A stretch of DNA of 64,000 nucleotides from Catenulispora sp. EB89 (GTDB taxonomy: Bacteria; Actinomycetota; Actinomycetes; Streptomycetales; Catenulisporaceae). A program made the position numbers and the translations under genes. The notes under the pieces are model-generated. The model had not been told where the DNA came from and searched no databases. It was given only the letters and a program-made list of their open reading frames with translations. This document shows positions 25,948 through 33,183 of this stretch, piece by piece; positions within the stretch are counted from its first letter, which is position 1, and every line of letters starts with the position of its first letter. Location of the stretch: positions 1-64,000 of the forward strand of contig NZ_JBGCCU010000003.1 of the NCBI RefSeq assembly GCF_041261445.1. Direction: 5' to 3'.

Positions 25948-26691
25948 TCAGACGTGGGCGCCCAGCAGATGGCCGATGAGATAGGTCGCCCCCACTGCCA
26001 GGGCGCCCAGGAGCAGCTGGCGCAGGCCGCTTCGGACCGGCGAGCGGCCGGTCAGGACCGCGGCCAGAGCTCCAGCGGCCATGAGGGCGATCGCGCTGAC
26101 GGCCAGAGCCACGGGCAGGGAGCTCAAGCCCAACAGATACGGCAGCAGGGGCAGGAGCGCCCCCAGGGAGAAGCTGAGGAAACTGCTGATCGCCGCGGTC
26201 CAGGCCCCGGGCAACTTCTGGGCGTCGACCCCGAGTTCCTCCTGGACGTGGACATGCAGGGCGTCCTTGGGGGACGCGGCCAGTTCGGTGGCGAAGGCTC
26301 TCGCGGTGGCCGGGCTGACACCTCGGGCGATGTAGGCGTCGGCGAGCTCGGCGATCTCGCCCACCGGATCCTGCGCCAGGGCGGTCTTCTCGTTGGCGAC
26401 CTCGGCGTGGATCGCCTCATTCTGAGTGGTGACCGAGATGTACTCGCCGGTGGCCATCGAGAAGGCGCCTGCGACCAGCCCGGCCATGCCGGTCAAGACA
26501 ATGGTGTGGTGGGCTCCGCCGCCACCGCCCACACCCGCGATGAGGCTGGAGTTGGTGACCAGCCCGTCGGTGGCGCCGAAAACCGCGGCCCGCAGCCAAC
26601 CGCCGGACACGTCCCGGTGCTCGTGCTCCCCTGACACCCCCGGTGCGCCTGAATTCGGCGCGGCCGTGTCTGCGTCGGCACCCGGTTCCAC
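25948..26691 (-). CDS. VIT1/CCC1-family transporter
   Basis: A 247-aa membrane protein of the vacuolar iron transporter family. It has WLRAAVFGATDGLVTNSSLIAGVGGGG (TM1), then GLVAGAFSMATGEYISVTTQ (TM2, family signature), then a cytoplasmic helical domain rich in Glu and His (EAIHAEVANEKTALAQDPVGEIAELADAY...ALHVHVQEELG), then three C-terminal spans. Family members move Fe2+ or Mn2+. GTG at 26691 is chosen because GAGGAGG sits 5 bases upstream; the frame runs open further without similarity. It converges with MerR gene 1 across a gap of about 40 bases. Confidence 0.87.
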   Translation of the reverse strand: MEPGADADTAAPNSGAPGVSGEHEHRDVSGGWLRAAVFGATDGLVTNSSLIAGVGGGGGAHHTIVLTGMAGLVAGAFSMATGEYISVTTQNEAIHAEVANEKTALAQDPVGEIAELADAYIARGVSPATARAFATELAASPKDALHVHVQEELGVDAQKLPGAWTAAISSFLSFSLGALLPLLPYLLGLSSLPVALAVSAIALMAAGALAAVLTGRSPVRSGLRQLLLGALAVGATYLIGHLLGAHV

Positions 26692-27219
26692 TTCGGCCTC
26701 CTCAGAATCACGACACACCCCGTAACGGGACGCTAGTCGCTGTCTCCCAACCCGGCGAATCGACAACACAGCAGTTCCAACGCTCAGGAGCGAATGACCG
26801 AACGGCATCGGTGAACGGGGCCATCCGGCCGAGCCGCGCGCCGCCCCGCTCGCCGCCCGACTCGCAGCCGGATCGGCGGGATCGCTCCGGCACGCTCCGT
26901 CTCGCCGACGGCTGTCAGCCGATCCCAGAGTCCTGATGTGCAAGCAGATCTGCTGCCGCGGCCGCGAGCAGCGACTCGATACGGCTCTCCTCGGTGACCC
27001 GGCGCTTGTGGCCACGGTCGTTCGGCGGGGATGCGGCAGGCCCTTCGGCCCTGGTCACCATCGGCGACCAGTGGTCCGATGGTGAAAGGCGACCAGTTGC
27101 AGAACCAGTTGCAGAACCAGCTCCGGAGCCTGCCGCAGCACCGCCGACCCCGTCGGCGCACCAGGTGGACATCGAGGATGTAGCTACTCCGGCACCGCTT
27201 AGACGAGAGGGCTGACAAG
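26692..27219. other. Intergenic region with a DosR-like box
   Basis: No gene is firmly supported. A minus frame ending ...RIESLLAAAAADLLAHQDSGIG (stop near 26915) has a plausible helical tail but a repetitive start. AGGCCCTTCGGCCCT at 27038-27052 resembles the DosR/OsdR motif. The short repeat CCAGTTGCAGAA occurs twice near 27094-27117. Confidence 0.4.
27038..27052 (+). promoter_or_regulatory. DosR/OsdR-like box
   Basis: AGGCCCTTCGGCCCT, about 170 bases before the three-helix-bundle gene; it resembles the actinobacterial dormancy box pattern GGGNC-N4-GNCCC. Confidence 0.35.
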
Positions 27220-27453
27220 ATGACCATGCCGGTTCGGCAGAATCGCGAGGACCGGGCTATCGGGCAGGTGTGCGAAAAGCTCCGGACGGTGTTCGGCGAT
27301 CGCAGCCGGTCCGAGGTCGACGGCGTCGTCAGCCGGGTGGCGGAGAGCTTCACGGCCGCGCGGATCCGTGACTTCGTCCCCTTGCTCGTCGAGCGGATCT
27401 CCCGGGACGAGCTCAGTCACCGTTTCGGCCCGGTCCGGGGTTTCCGCTGCTGA
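27220..27453 (+). CDS. Small three-helix-bundle-type protein
   Basis: A 77-aa protein: REDRAIGQVCEKLRTVFGDRSRSEVDGVVSRVAESFTAARIRDFVPLLVERISRDEL. This is the compact helical domain often found as the N-terminal dimerisation module of actinobacterial low-molecular-weight phosphatases, and also as stand-alone proteins. No catalytic residues are present, so it probably acts as a dimerising or regulatory peptide. A GAGAGGG site precedes ATG 27220; a second ATG follows two codons later. It stands alone, with a DosR-like box upstream. Confidence 0.7.
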   Translation: MTMPVRQNREDRAIGQVCEKLRTVFGDRSRSEVDGVVSRVAESFTAARIRDFVPLLVERISRDELSHRFGPVRGFRC

Positions 27454-27488
27454 GACCCGTAAGCCCCGCCTCGGCCTTCCCGACCTGT

Positions 27489-27821
27489 TCACAGGTCGGC
27501 CAACTCCTGGTTCGCCACGGCTCTCAGGCCTTGCTCCCTGGCCGTGAACGCCGTTCGCTCAGCCCGCCAGGCAGCGCGGCGCCGCAGCTGCCACGGCCTG
27601 GGCCGCCGCGAGCGCCAGGCGTCCATCTCAAGGCGCCAGCACAGGTCCTCCACGGCGACGGCCAGCAGCGTCGGCGACTTGGCCGCCAAGCCCACCGGGA
27701 CTTGGAGGCCGCACGATTCCAGGCCGAGATTTCCCGACTGGCGGAAGGTCCGCGCTGATGGCCGGCGTCGCCGGACAAGTCGCTTCCGGACGACGGCCGC
27801 GCCGCCGTTGAGGATGGTCAT
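27489..27821 (-). CDS. Hypothetical basic protein (110 aa)
   Basis: I do not recognise the family. The protein is Arg/Trp-rich, with AVAVEDLCWRLEMDAWRSRRPRPW and RRRAAWRAERTAFTAREQGLRAVANQELADL forming two amphipathic helices. GGGAGGG lies 8 bases before ATG 27821. It follows the USP gene on the same strand after about 70 bases, so it may be the last gene of the whiB-lemA-htpX-usp run. Similar small basic proteins often sit in actinomycete stress islands. Confidence 0.55.
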   Translation of the reverse strand: MTILNGGAAVVRKRLVRRRRPSARTFRQSGNLGLESCGLQVPVGLAAKSPTLLAVAVEDLCWRLEMDAWRSRRPRPWQLRRRAAWRAERTAFTAREQGLRAVANQELADL

Positions 27822-27891
27822 GATCCTGTCCCTCCCGCTGAAGGCACTCCCCATGATGTGACGACGCATGTCTCATCCGGCGCGGCGGACA

Positions 27892-28758
27892 TCAGTCGAG
27901 CGGTACGACCGCGACGGGGCAGTCGGCGTGGTGCAGCGCGGTGTGCGCGACCGGTCCGATCCGCATGCCGTGCAGGTTGCCGCCGTGGCGCTGGGCTCCG
28001 ACCACGAGCAGATCGAAGCCCTTGGAGGCCTCGACGAGTTCGGCGCCGGCCGGGCCGGCCCCGATGAGCTCGGTGACGGCCACGTCGGAGTACTTGGACC
28101 GCCACGGCTGGACCACGGCTTCCAGCCGGATGGCCCACTCGTCCTTGACCTTCGCGGTGTTCTCGAAGGCGCTGTCGCCTTCGTTGTAGGGCAGGAACCA
28201 CGGCTCGTCCCAGACGTGCACCACGGTCAGCGCGGCCCCGCGCCGTGCGGCCAGGGTGAAGGCGAAGTCGAAGACCCGGTCGCAGGGCCCGGCGAGGTCG
28301 ACGGCGGCCAGCACCGCGCTGCGGGCCGGGCGTTCGTCGCCGCGGACCACGATGACCGGACACACGACCCCGGCCAGCGCCCGCAGCGACACCGAGCCGA
28401 CCATCAGCCCGTCGAACCCGCCGGTGCCACGGTTGCCGACGACCAGCAGTTCGGCGTCGCGGCAGGCCTCGACCAGCGCCGCGGCCGCGTATCCGGCGAC
28501 GGCGCGGGTCTGGACGTCGATCTCCGGATGGCCGGCGCGGACGCCGTTCGCGGCCGCTTCCAGCAGTACCTCGGCCGCCTCGTGGCACGCCTCTTGCGGC
28601 ATGTCGGGCTCCGCGGACAGCCGGCCTGCGACCGGCCACTGGTAGGCGTGGACGATGCGCAGCGCACTGCCCCGGGTGACGGCCTCGCGAGTGGCCTCAG
28701 CCAAGGCGCGCTCGCTGGGCGCGGTGTGGTCGTAGCCGACGACGATCGTGCGATTCAT
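27892..28758 (-). CDS. Tandem-domain universal stress protein
   Basis: A 288-aa protein with two USP domains. The first starts TIVVGYDHTAPSERALAEA and ends with the ATP-binding pattern VVGNRGTGGFDGLMVGSVS...CPVIVV. The second runs from RSAVLAAVDL to VVGAQRHGGNLHGMRIGPVAHTALHHADCPVAVV. The G-x2-G-x9-G-S/T pattern in each predicts nucleotide binding. Such proteins are typical of hypoxia and dormancy regulons. ATG 28758 has GGAAGG upstream. It is cotranscribed with htpX 43 bases upstream. Confidence 0.92.
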   Translation of the reverse strand: MNRTIVVGYDHTAPSERALAEATREAVTRGSALRIVHAYQWPVAGRLSAEPDMPQEACHEAAEVLLEAAANGVRAGHPEIDVQTRAVAGYAAAALVEACRDAELLVVGNRGTGGFDGLMVGSVSLRALAGVVCPVIVVRGDERPARSAVLAAVDLAGPCDRVFDFAFTLAARRGAALTVVHVWDEPWFLPYNEGDSAFENTAKVKDEWAIRLEAVVQPWRSKYSDVAVTELIGAGPAGAELVEASKGFDLLVVGAQRHGGNLHGMRIGPVAHTALHHADCPVAVVPLD

Positions 28759-28801
28759 GATGATGCCTTCCAGGGGGAATCAAGTCGCGGGGTGCGCCGG
28801 C

Positions 28802-29746
28802 CTACACGGTCAGGCCTTGCTGCATGGCTTCCAGGACGGCGATGCGGTCGGCGATCGGCGGGTGGGTGTCGAACAGGCGGTGCATCCGGCCGGTGTGGTG
28901 TTGGAGCGGGTCGTCGATGCACATCGCGGCGGTGGCGTGGTTGGTGTGTGCCAGCGGGATGTCGTTGGCCTGGAGTTTGCGCAGGGCACTGAGCAGTCCG
29001 GCGGGGTTGCGGGACAGTTCCACGCCGCTGGCGTCGGCCAGGGACTCCCGGCGCCGGGACAGCGCGAGCCGGATCAGCGGGCCGAGCAGGAACCCGACGA
29101 CGGACAGCAGCGCCCCGGCGGCGAAGACCAGCATCATCAGCTGGGCGCCGTCGCGGCCGCGGGAGCGCATGAAGAACGCGCTGCGCCAGAGAAGCCCGGC
29201 GAGCAGCGCCGCCAGGCCGATCAGGGTACTGACCACGAGCAGCAGCCGGGTGTCGTAGTTCTTGATGTGGCTCATCTCGTGGGCCAGGACGCCTTCGAGC
29301 TCCTCGCGGTCCATCATCGCCAGCAGCCCGGAGGTCACCGTCACCGCGGACCGTGCCGGGCCCATGCCGGTGGCGAAGGCGTTCGGCGAGGGATCGGCGA
29401 CGATGTACACCGCCGGCATCGGGACCCCGTCGCCGAGGGCGAGTGCCGAGATCAGGTTGTACAGTTGCGCGTTCTGCCGCGGGTCCGCGGGTTTGGCTCC
29501 GGCCACCGACAGGACCAGGCGCGTCCCGGAGCGCAGGGTGAACGCGATCGCGGCGACGGCGACCAGCGCGGCGATAGCCAGTCCGACCACTATGTCGCCG
29601 GGCGTGGTGTCGGTGCCCCCCGCCGGGGGTGCTGAGGCCGCGGCGTACAGTGCCCCGATGATCGCGCCGATCCCCAGCCAGGCGAGGAAGAACAGGGCGA
29701 TGTAGACGACCGTGCGTCGCTTGTTGCGGGCGATCTGCTCATACAT
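28802..29746 (-). CDS. htpX: HtpX-type membrane zinc metalloprotease (M48)
   Basis: A 314-aa protein with two N-terminal membrane spans (residues about 14-36 and 52-70), the zinc site HEMSH at 156-160 with Glu157 as catalytic base, two more spans (about 166-188 and 205-225), then RRRESLADASG, which supplies the third zinc ligand region. It degrades damaged membrane proteins. The lemA gene lies 11 bases upstream, and LemA-HtpX pairs are common. Length and layout are normal. Confidence 0.93.
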   Translation of the reverse strand: MYEQIARNKRRTVVYIALFFLAWLGIGAIIGALYAAASAPPAGGTDTTPGDIVVGLAIAALVAVAAIAFTLRSGTRLVLSVAGAKPADPRQNAQLYNLISALALGDGVPMPAVYIVADPSPNAFATGMGPARSAVTVTSGLLAMMDREELEGVLAHEMSHIKNYDTRLLLVVSTLIGLAALLAGLLWRSAFFMRSRGRDGAQLMMLVFAAGALLSVVGFLLGPLIRLALSRRRESLADASGVELSRNPAGLLSALRKLQANDIPLAHTNHATAAMCIDDPLQHHTGRMHRLFDTHPPIADRIAVLEAMQQGLTV

Positions 29747-29757
29747 GGCTGGTCTCC

Positions 29758-30357
29758 TCAGCCGTGGGTGGGCGGCGCGCCGGGTGTGGTCGCGGTGGTG
29801 AAGTCGACGACCGGGACGTCCTTGTCGGTCTCGCCGGCCTGGAGGAACACGACAGGGTGGAATCCGAACGGGGAGGCGATCAGCGTGCGCGGGAACGACT
29901 GCGTGGCGGTGTTATAGTCTCGGGCGCTGGTGTTGTAGTAGCGGCGGGCGTACTCCAGCTTGTCCTCGGTAGCGGTCAACTGCTCCTGAAGAGCCAGGAA
30001 TCCCTCCTGTGCACGCAACAGCGGATAGTTCTCAGCGACCGCGAACAGTGAGCGCAGGGAACTGCTCAGCGTGTTCTCCGCAGCGGCGACGGCGTTCGGA
30101 TCGGCCGTGGCCCCGGCGGTCACCGCCCGGGCGCGGGCGTCGGTCACCGCCTCGAACGTGCCGCTCTCGTGGGTGGCGTAGCCCCGCACGGTTTGCACCA
30201 GGTTCGGGACCAGGTCGTGGCGGCGCTTGAGTTCCACGTCGATCTGCGACCAGGCCTCGCCGGTCCGGTTGCGCTTGCGGACCAGGCTGTTGTAACCGAG
30301 CCCGGCGGCCAGCACCACGACCAGGACGATTGCTACGACGATGACGACTGCGGTCAT
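29758..30357 (-). CDS. lemA: LemA-family protein
   Basis: A 199-aa protein with an N-terminal membrane anchor (VVIVVAIVLVVVLAAGLGYNSLV). The LemA helical bundle follows: RNRTGEAWSQIDVELKRRHDLVPNLVQTVRGYATHE, then ARRYYNTSARDYNTATQSFPRTLIA. The protein faces the periplasm in known members; its role with HtpX is poorly defined. ATG 30357 is nine bases from AAGGAG; the ATG two codons upstream is too close. It is the first gene of lemA-htpX-usp. Confidence 0.92.
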   Translation of the reverse strand: MTAVVIVVAIVLVVVLAAGLGYNSLVRKRNRTGEAWSQIDVELKRRHDLVPNLVQTVRGYATHESGTFEAVTDARARAVTAGATADPNAVAAAENTLSSSLRSLFAVAENYPLLRAQEGFLALQEQLTATEDKLEYARRYYNTSARDYNTATQSFPRTLIASPFGFHPVVFLQAGETDKDVPVVDFTTATTPGAPPTHG

Positions 30358-30427
30358 GAGCATGCACTCCTTGAGTTCTCTGATCCGGCGGCGGCTGCCG
30401 GCCTGGTCGCGGTGGAGATCACGGAGT

Positions 30428-30688
30428 TCACCGGTGATCCCGCCGCCCGCGGATCGCGGTGCGGCTGATCGCCCGCCGCTCTCCTTCGGTCAGGCCGCCC
30501 CACACCCCGTACTCGGCCAACCGCGGGTGGTCCAAGGCCCACCCGCGGCAGGACTCGACGGCGGGGCATCTGCGGCAGAGGCTTTTCGCCAGGCCGATCT
30601 GACCCGCCGACTGCCTGGACGGGCCGATGGGGAAGAAGAGTTCGGGATCGGTTTCCTGGCAGGCGGTGGACTCGGGCCAGGACTTCAT
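30428..30688 (-). CDS. WhiB-family iron-sulfur transcriptional regulator
   Basis: An 86-aa protein with all WhiB features: Cys in STACQETDPELFFPIG, then C-x2-C-x5-C in SLCRRCPAVESC to hold a [4Fe-4S] cluster, the turn GVWGGLTEGERR, and a basic tail (RRAISRTAIRGRRDHR). Family members bind the principal sigma factor and sense O2, NO or redox. ATG 30688 follows GGGGGA. It lies 70 bases upstream of lemA on the same strand and may regulate this stress cluster. Confidence 0.93.
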   Translation of the reverse strand: MKSWPESTACQETDPELFFPIGPSRQSAGQIGLAKSLCRRCPAVESCRGWALDHPRLAEYGVWGGLTEGERRAISRTAIRGRRDHR

Positions 30689-31094
30689 GTCGTCCCCCGC
30701 TGTCCTGATGCGCGGCCGCGCCGCGGACCCGGTGTCGGTCAAGCCGCACTCGACGGTGTCGCGCGTCAGGGTTCTGATGGCGCGGTCGTGCGCAAGCGCT
30801 CTGGTATGGATGGCCGTACCTGCTTCCTCGGGTGGTCGAGGCCGGTCGGGGCCGGTCGAGGCGAGGATCGGATGCCTCGTGGACGACACCGGGCAGCTGC
30901 CCGGGCCGATCTCCTCCGCCCATGAATGCCCAGTCCGCTCAGACCAAACGTACGAATCGGAGCCGGATACCCTCTGTCGCCGGGATCGGCGGACCGGTCA
31001 GGTCCGCCGCGGGCGAATCCCCTGCTGATCAGCCCAGTCGATCAGGGGCGTTCGGCCCTGCTGCCGGCGGCGGTCCGGCGGACACGATGGGTTC
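30689..31094. other. Divergent control region between whiB and the BON gene
   Basis: No gene is supported. It contains the whiB promoter on the minus strand and a DosR-like box before the BON gene on the plus strand. Confidence 0.45.
31044..31059 (+). promoter_or_regulatory. DosR/OsdR-like box
   Basis: AGGGGCGTTCGGCCCT lies 36 bases before the BON gene start. It matches the half-site arrangement GGG-N1-C...G-N1-CCC of DosR/DevR/OsdR boxes in mycobacteria and Streptomyces. Confidence 0.45.
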
Positions 31095-31760
31095 ATGACC
31101 CAGACACGGCAGAAGACGGACAGCGCGCTCAAGGTCGCGATCATCAGTGAACTCGCATGGACGGCCGGAGTGGACAGCGCCCACGTCGGCGTCGCTGTCA
31201 CCGACGGCGCGGTCACCCTGTCCGGGGAGGTCGAGAGCTATCCGGAGAAGCGCCGCGCGGAGAAGGCCGTGGCCAGAGTACGCGGCGTCACAGCGATCGC
31301 CGAGGAGATCACGGTCCACAGCCGGCACTCGGTCAACGACACCGACATCGCCCGGGAGGCCGGCGAAGCCCTGGACCGCGCCGTGGACGTCCCCGCCGGC
31401 GCGGTGACGGCGACGGTCCACGATCACGCCATCACGCTGTCGGGCCAGGTCCCGTGGAACTACCAGCGCGAGGCCGCCGGACGCGCGGTGCACTACCTGC
31501 GGGGCGTGACCAACCTGTACAACACCGTCGGCATCCGGCCCGAGGCCTCGGCCACGGACATCAAGACCTCGATCAACGCCGCACTGGTCCGCACCGCGCG
31601 CGCCGAGGCCCAGGACACCGTCGTGACCGCCGACACCGCCGGGACCGTCACCTTGGCCGGAACGGTCCACTCCATGACCGAGCGGCGCGCGGCCGAGTAC
31701 GCCGCCTGGTCGGCGCCCGGCGTGGCGGACGTCGTCAACCACCTGCGTGTTCAGAACTGA
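31095..31760 (+). CDS. Triple BON-domain protein
   Basis: A 221-aa protein with three BON modules, each about 65 residues: VGVAVTDGAVTLSGEVESYPEKRRAEKAVARVRGVTAIAEEI, then VTATVHDHAITLSGQVPWNYQREAAGRAVHYLRGVTNLYNTV, then VVTADTAGTVTLAGTVHSMTERRAAEYAAWSAPGVADVVNHL. BON domains bind membranes or ligands. No signal peptide is seen, so it is probably cytoplasmic, as in other actinomycete stress islands. The ribosome site is weak. A DosR-like box lies 36 bases upstream. Confidence 0.9.
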   Translation: MTQTRQKTDSALKVAIISELAWTAGVDSAHVGVAVTDGAVTLSGEVESYPEKRRAEKAVARVRGVTAIAEEITVHSRHSVNDTDIAREAGEALDRAVDVPAGAVTATVHDHAITLSGQVPWNYQREAAGRAVHYLRGVTNLYNTVGIRPEASATDIKTSINAALVRTARAEAQDTVVTADTAGTVTLAGTVHSMTERRAAEYAAWSAPGVADVVNHLRVQN

Positions 31761-32125
31761 CCTTGAAGCGTGGCGGGCCGAGTCGCCTCGGGGATGGTGC
31801 GGCGCCCCGGCCCGCGCCACCCAAGACGCTTCGACGAGAACGTTCGCTCAAAACGAGCGTAGGCTCGACATGTCGCTCTGGTCCCCGGTGGCTGTCCACC
31901 CGCCGCCGATGACGCGCCCACGAGACTCGTGGGCTCCGACCGAGCAGATCACCACCGCCAGCTTTTCGCCGCCACCTGTCGCGGCTTCCTGTGGTCGGCG
32001 TCCCGACTCCGCTTGCCTTCGGCGTCCGACAACGCCCGGGCCGTCGACGAACGCTCGACCAAGCAACCCGGCCCATCAGCGCAACGGTCATTAGGCCACT
32101 GCGACACCCCATCACGGAGGTTGCC
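31761..32125. other. Intergenic region before the USP-ATPase operon
   Basis: No gene is supported. It carries the promoter of the downstream operon; I cannot assign boxes with confidence. Confidence 0.4.
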
Positions 32126-32644
32126 ATGCCAGATCAGACCACAGACCGAGAACACCGCATCGTCGTCGGAGTCGACGGATCGCTGTGCTCGAAGACAGCC
32201 CTGCGCTGGGCCATGAACCAGGCGCGGCAGACCGGAGCCGACGTCGAAGCCGTCGCCGCCTGGCAGTTCCCGACCGTGTACGGAGCCGGTTTCGGCTACG
32301 CGTATCCGTCCGCGACGTTCGACGGCGACAGCGCCGCCGCCGACGCCCTGAAGGCTCTGGACGAAACCGTCTCCGAGGTCTCGGCGGAGTCGGACCAGCC
32401 GGTCAAGGTCCTCACCCGCGTGGCCGAGGGCCATCCCGCCGAGGTGCTGATCACGGCTGCGGCCGGCGCACGGATGCTGGTGGTCGGCACCCGCGGGCAC
32501 GGCAGCTTCGCCGGGATCCTCCTGGGCTCCGTCAGCCAGCACTGCGTCCAGCACGCCCCGTGCCCCGTCGTGGTCGTCCCCCCGGCGGTCGAGACCGCCG
32601 CATCGCACATCCCGAACACCGATGACGCCTGGAGCCAGTCATGA
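32126..32644 (+). CDS. Single-domain universal stress protein
   Basis: A 172-aa protein: HRIVVGVDGSLCSKTALRWAMNQA at the N-terminus and MLVVGTRGHGSFAGILLGSVSQHCVQHAPCPVVVV at the C-terminus, the ATP-binding G-x2-G-x9-G-S pattern. GGAGG precedes ATG 32126. Its stop overlaps the start of the next gene (ATGA at 32641-32644). It is the first gene of a run of USP, general stress protein, P-type ATPase and SPFH protein. Confidence 0.92.
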   Translation: MPDQTTDREHRIVVGVDGSLCSKTALRWAMNQARQTGADVEAVAAWQFPTVYGAGFGYAYPSATFDGDSAAADALKALDETVSEVSAESDQPVKVLTRVAEGHPAEVLITAAAGARMLVVGTRGHGSFAGILLGSVSQHCVQHAPCPVVVVPPAVETAASHIPNTDDAWSQS

Positions 32645-33132
32645 TGAACACCGCGACATCGGCAAGCATGCGGGTCACCATCGCAGCGGCATCGGGCAAC
32701 CAGGTGTCGCTGGGTTCGTACCCGACCTACGCGCAGGCGCAGGGCGTGATCGAGCGTCTCGCCGACCAGCAGTTCGAGGTCGAGACGACCGAGATCATCG
32801 GCACCGAGCTGCGCATGGTGGAACAGGTCACCGGCCGGTTGACCTGGCCGCGCGCGCTGGTCGGCGGCATCGCCACCGGGGCCTGGTTCGGGCTGTTCGC
32901 CGGCCTGCTCATCGACATCCTGACCAGCGTGTCCCTCGGCCGTGCGCTGCTGCTCGGCCTCACGTGGGGGGTGGTCTTCGGCGGCGTCTACACGGCCGTC
33001 GGCTACGGCCTGATAGCCGGCCGCCGCGACTTCACCTCCCGCAGCGCCATCGTTCCGAACCGTTTCGAGGTCCTGGTGGCCGCGGCGCACAGCGACCGCG
33101 CCCACGCCCTGCTGGCCGCCTCCCCGCGATAA
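32641..33132 (+). CDS. General stress protein with two membrane spans
   Basis: A 163-aa protein translationally coupled to the USP. It has GSYPTYAQAQGVIERLADQQFEVETTEIIGTELRMVEQVTGRLTWPRA, a general-stress-protein domain of the YflT/GSP17M type, then two hydrophobic spans (ALVGGIATGAWFGLFAGLLIDIL and ALLLGLTWGVVFGGVYTAVGYGLIAG), then RFEVLVAAAHSDRAHALLA. Membrane location is predicted from the spans; the biochemical role is unknown. Confidence 0.82.
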   Translation: MMNTATSASMRVTIAAASGNQVSLGSYPTYAQAQGVIERLADQQFEVETTEIIGTELRMVEQVTGRLTWPRALVGGIATGAWFGLFAGLLIDILTSVSLGRALLLGLTWGVVFGGVYTAVGYGLIAGRRDFTSRSAIVPNRFEVLVAAAHSDRAHALLAASPR

Positions 33133-33183
33133 GCACCCCCGGCGATGGCTCCGCGAGGTCGGCAGGGCTGAGGAGAGACGACG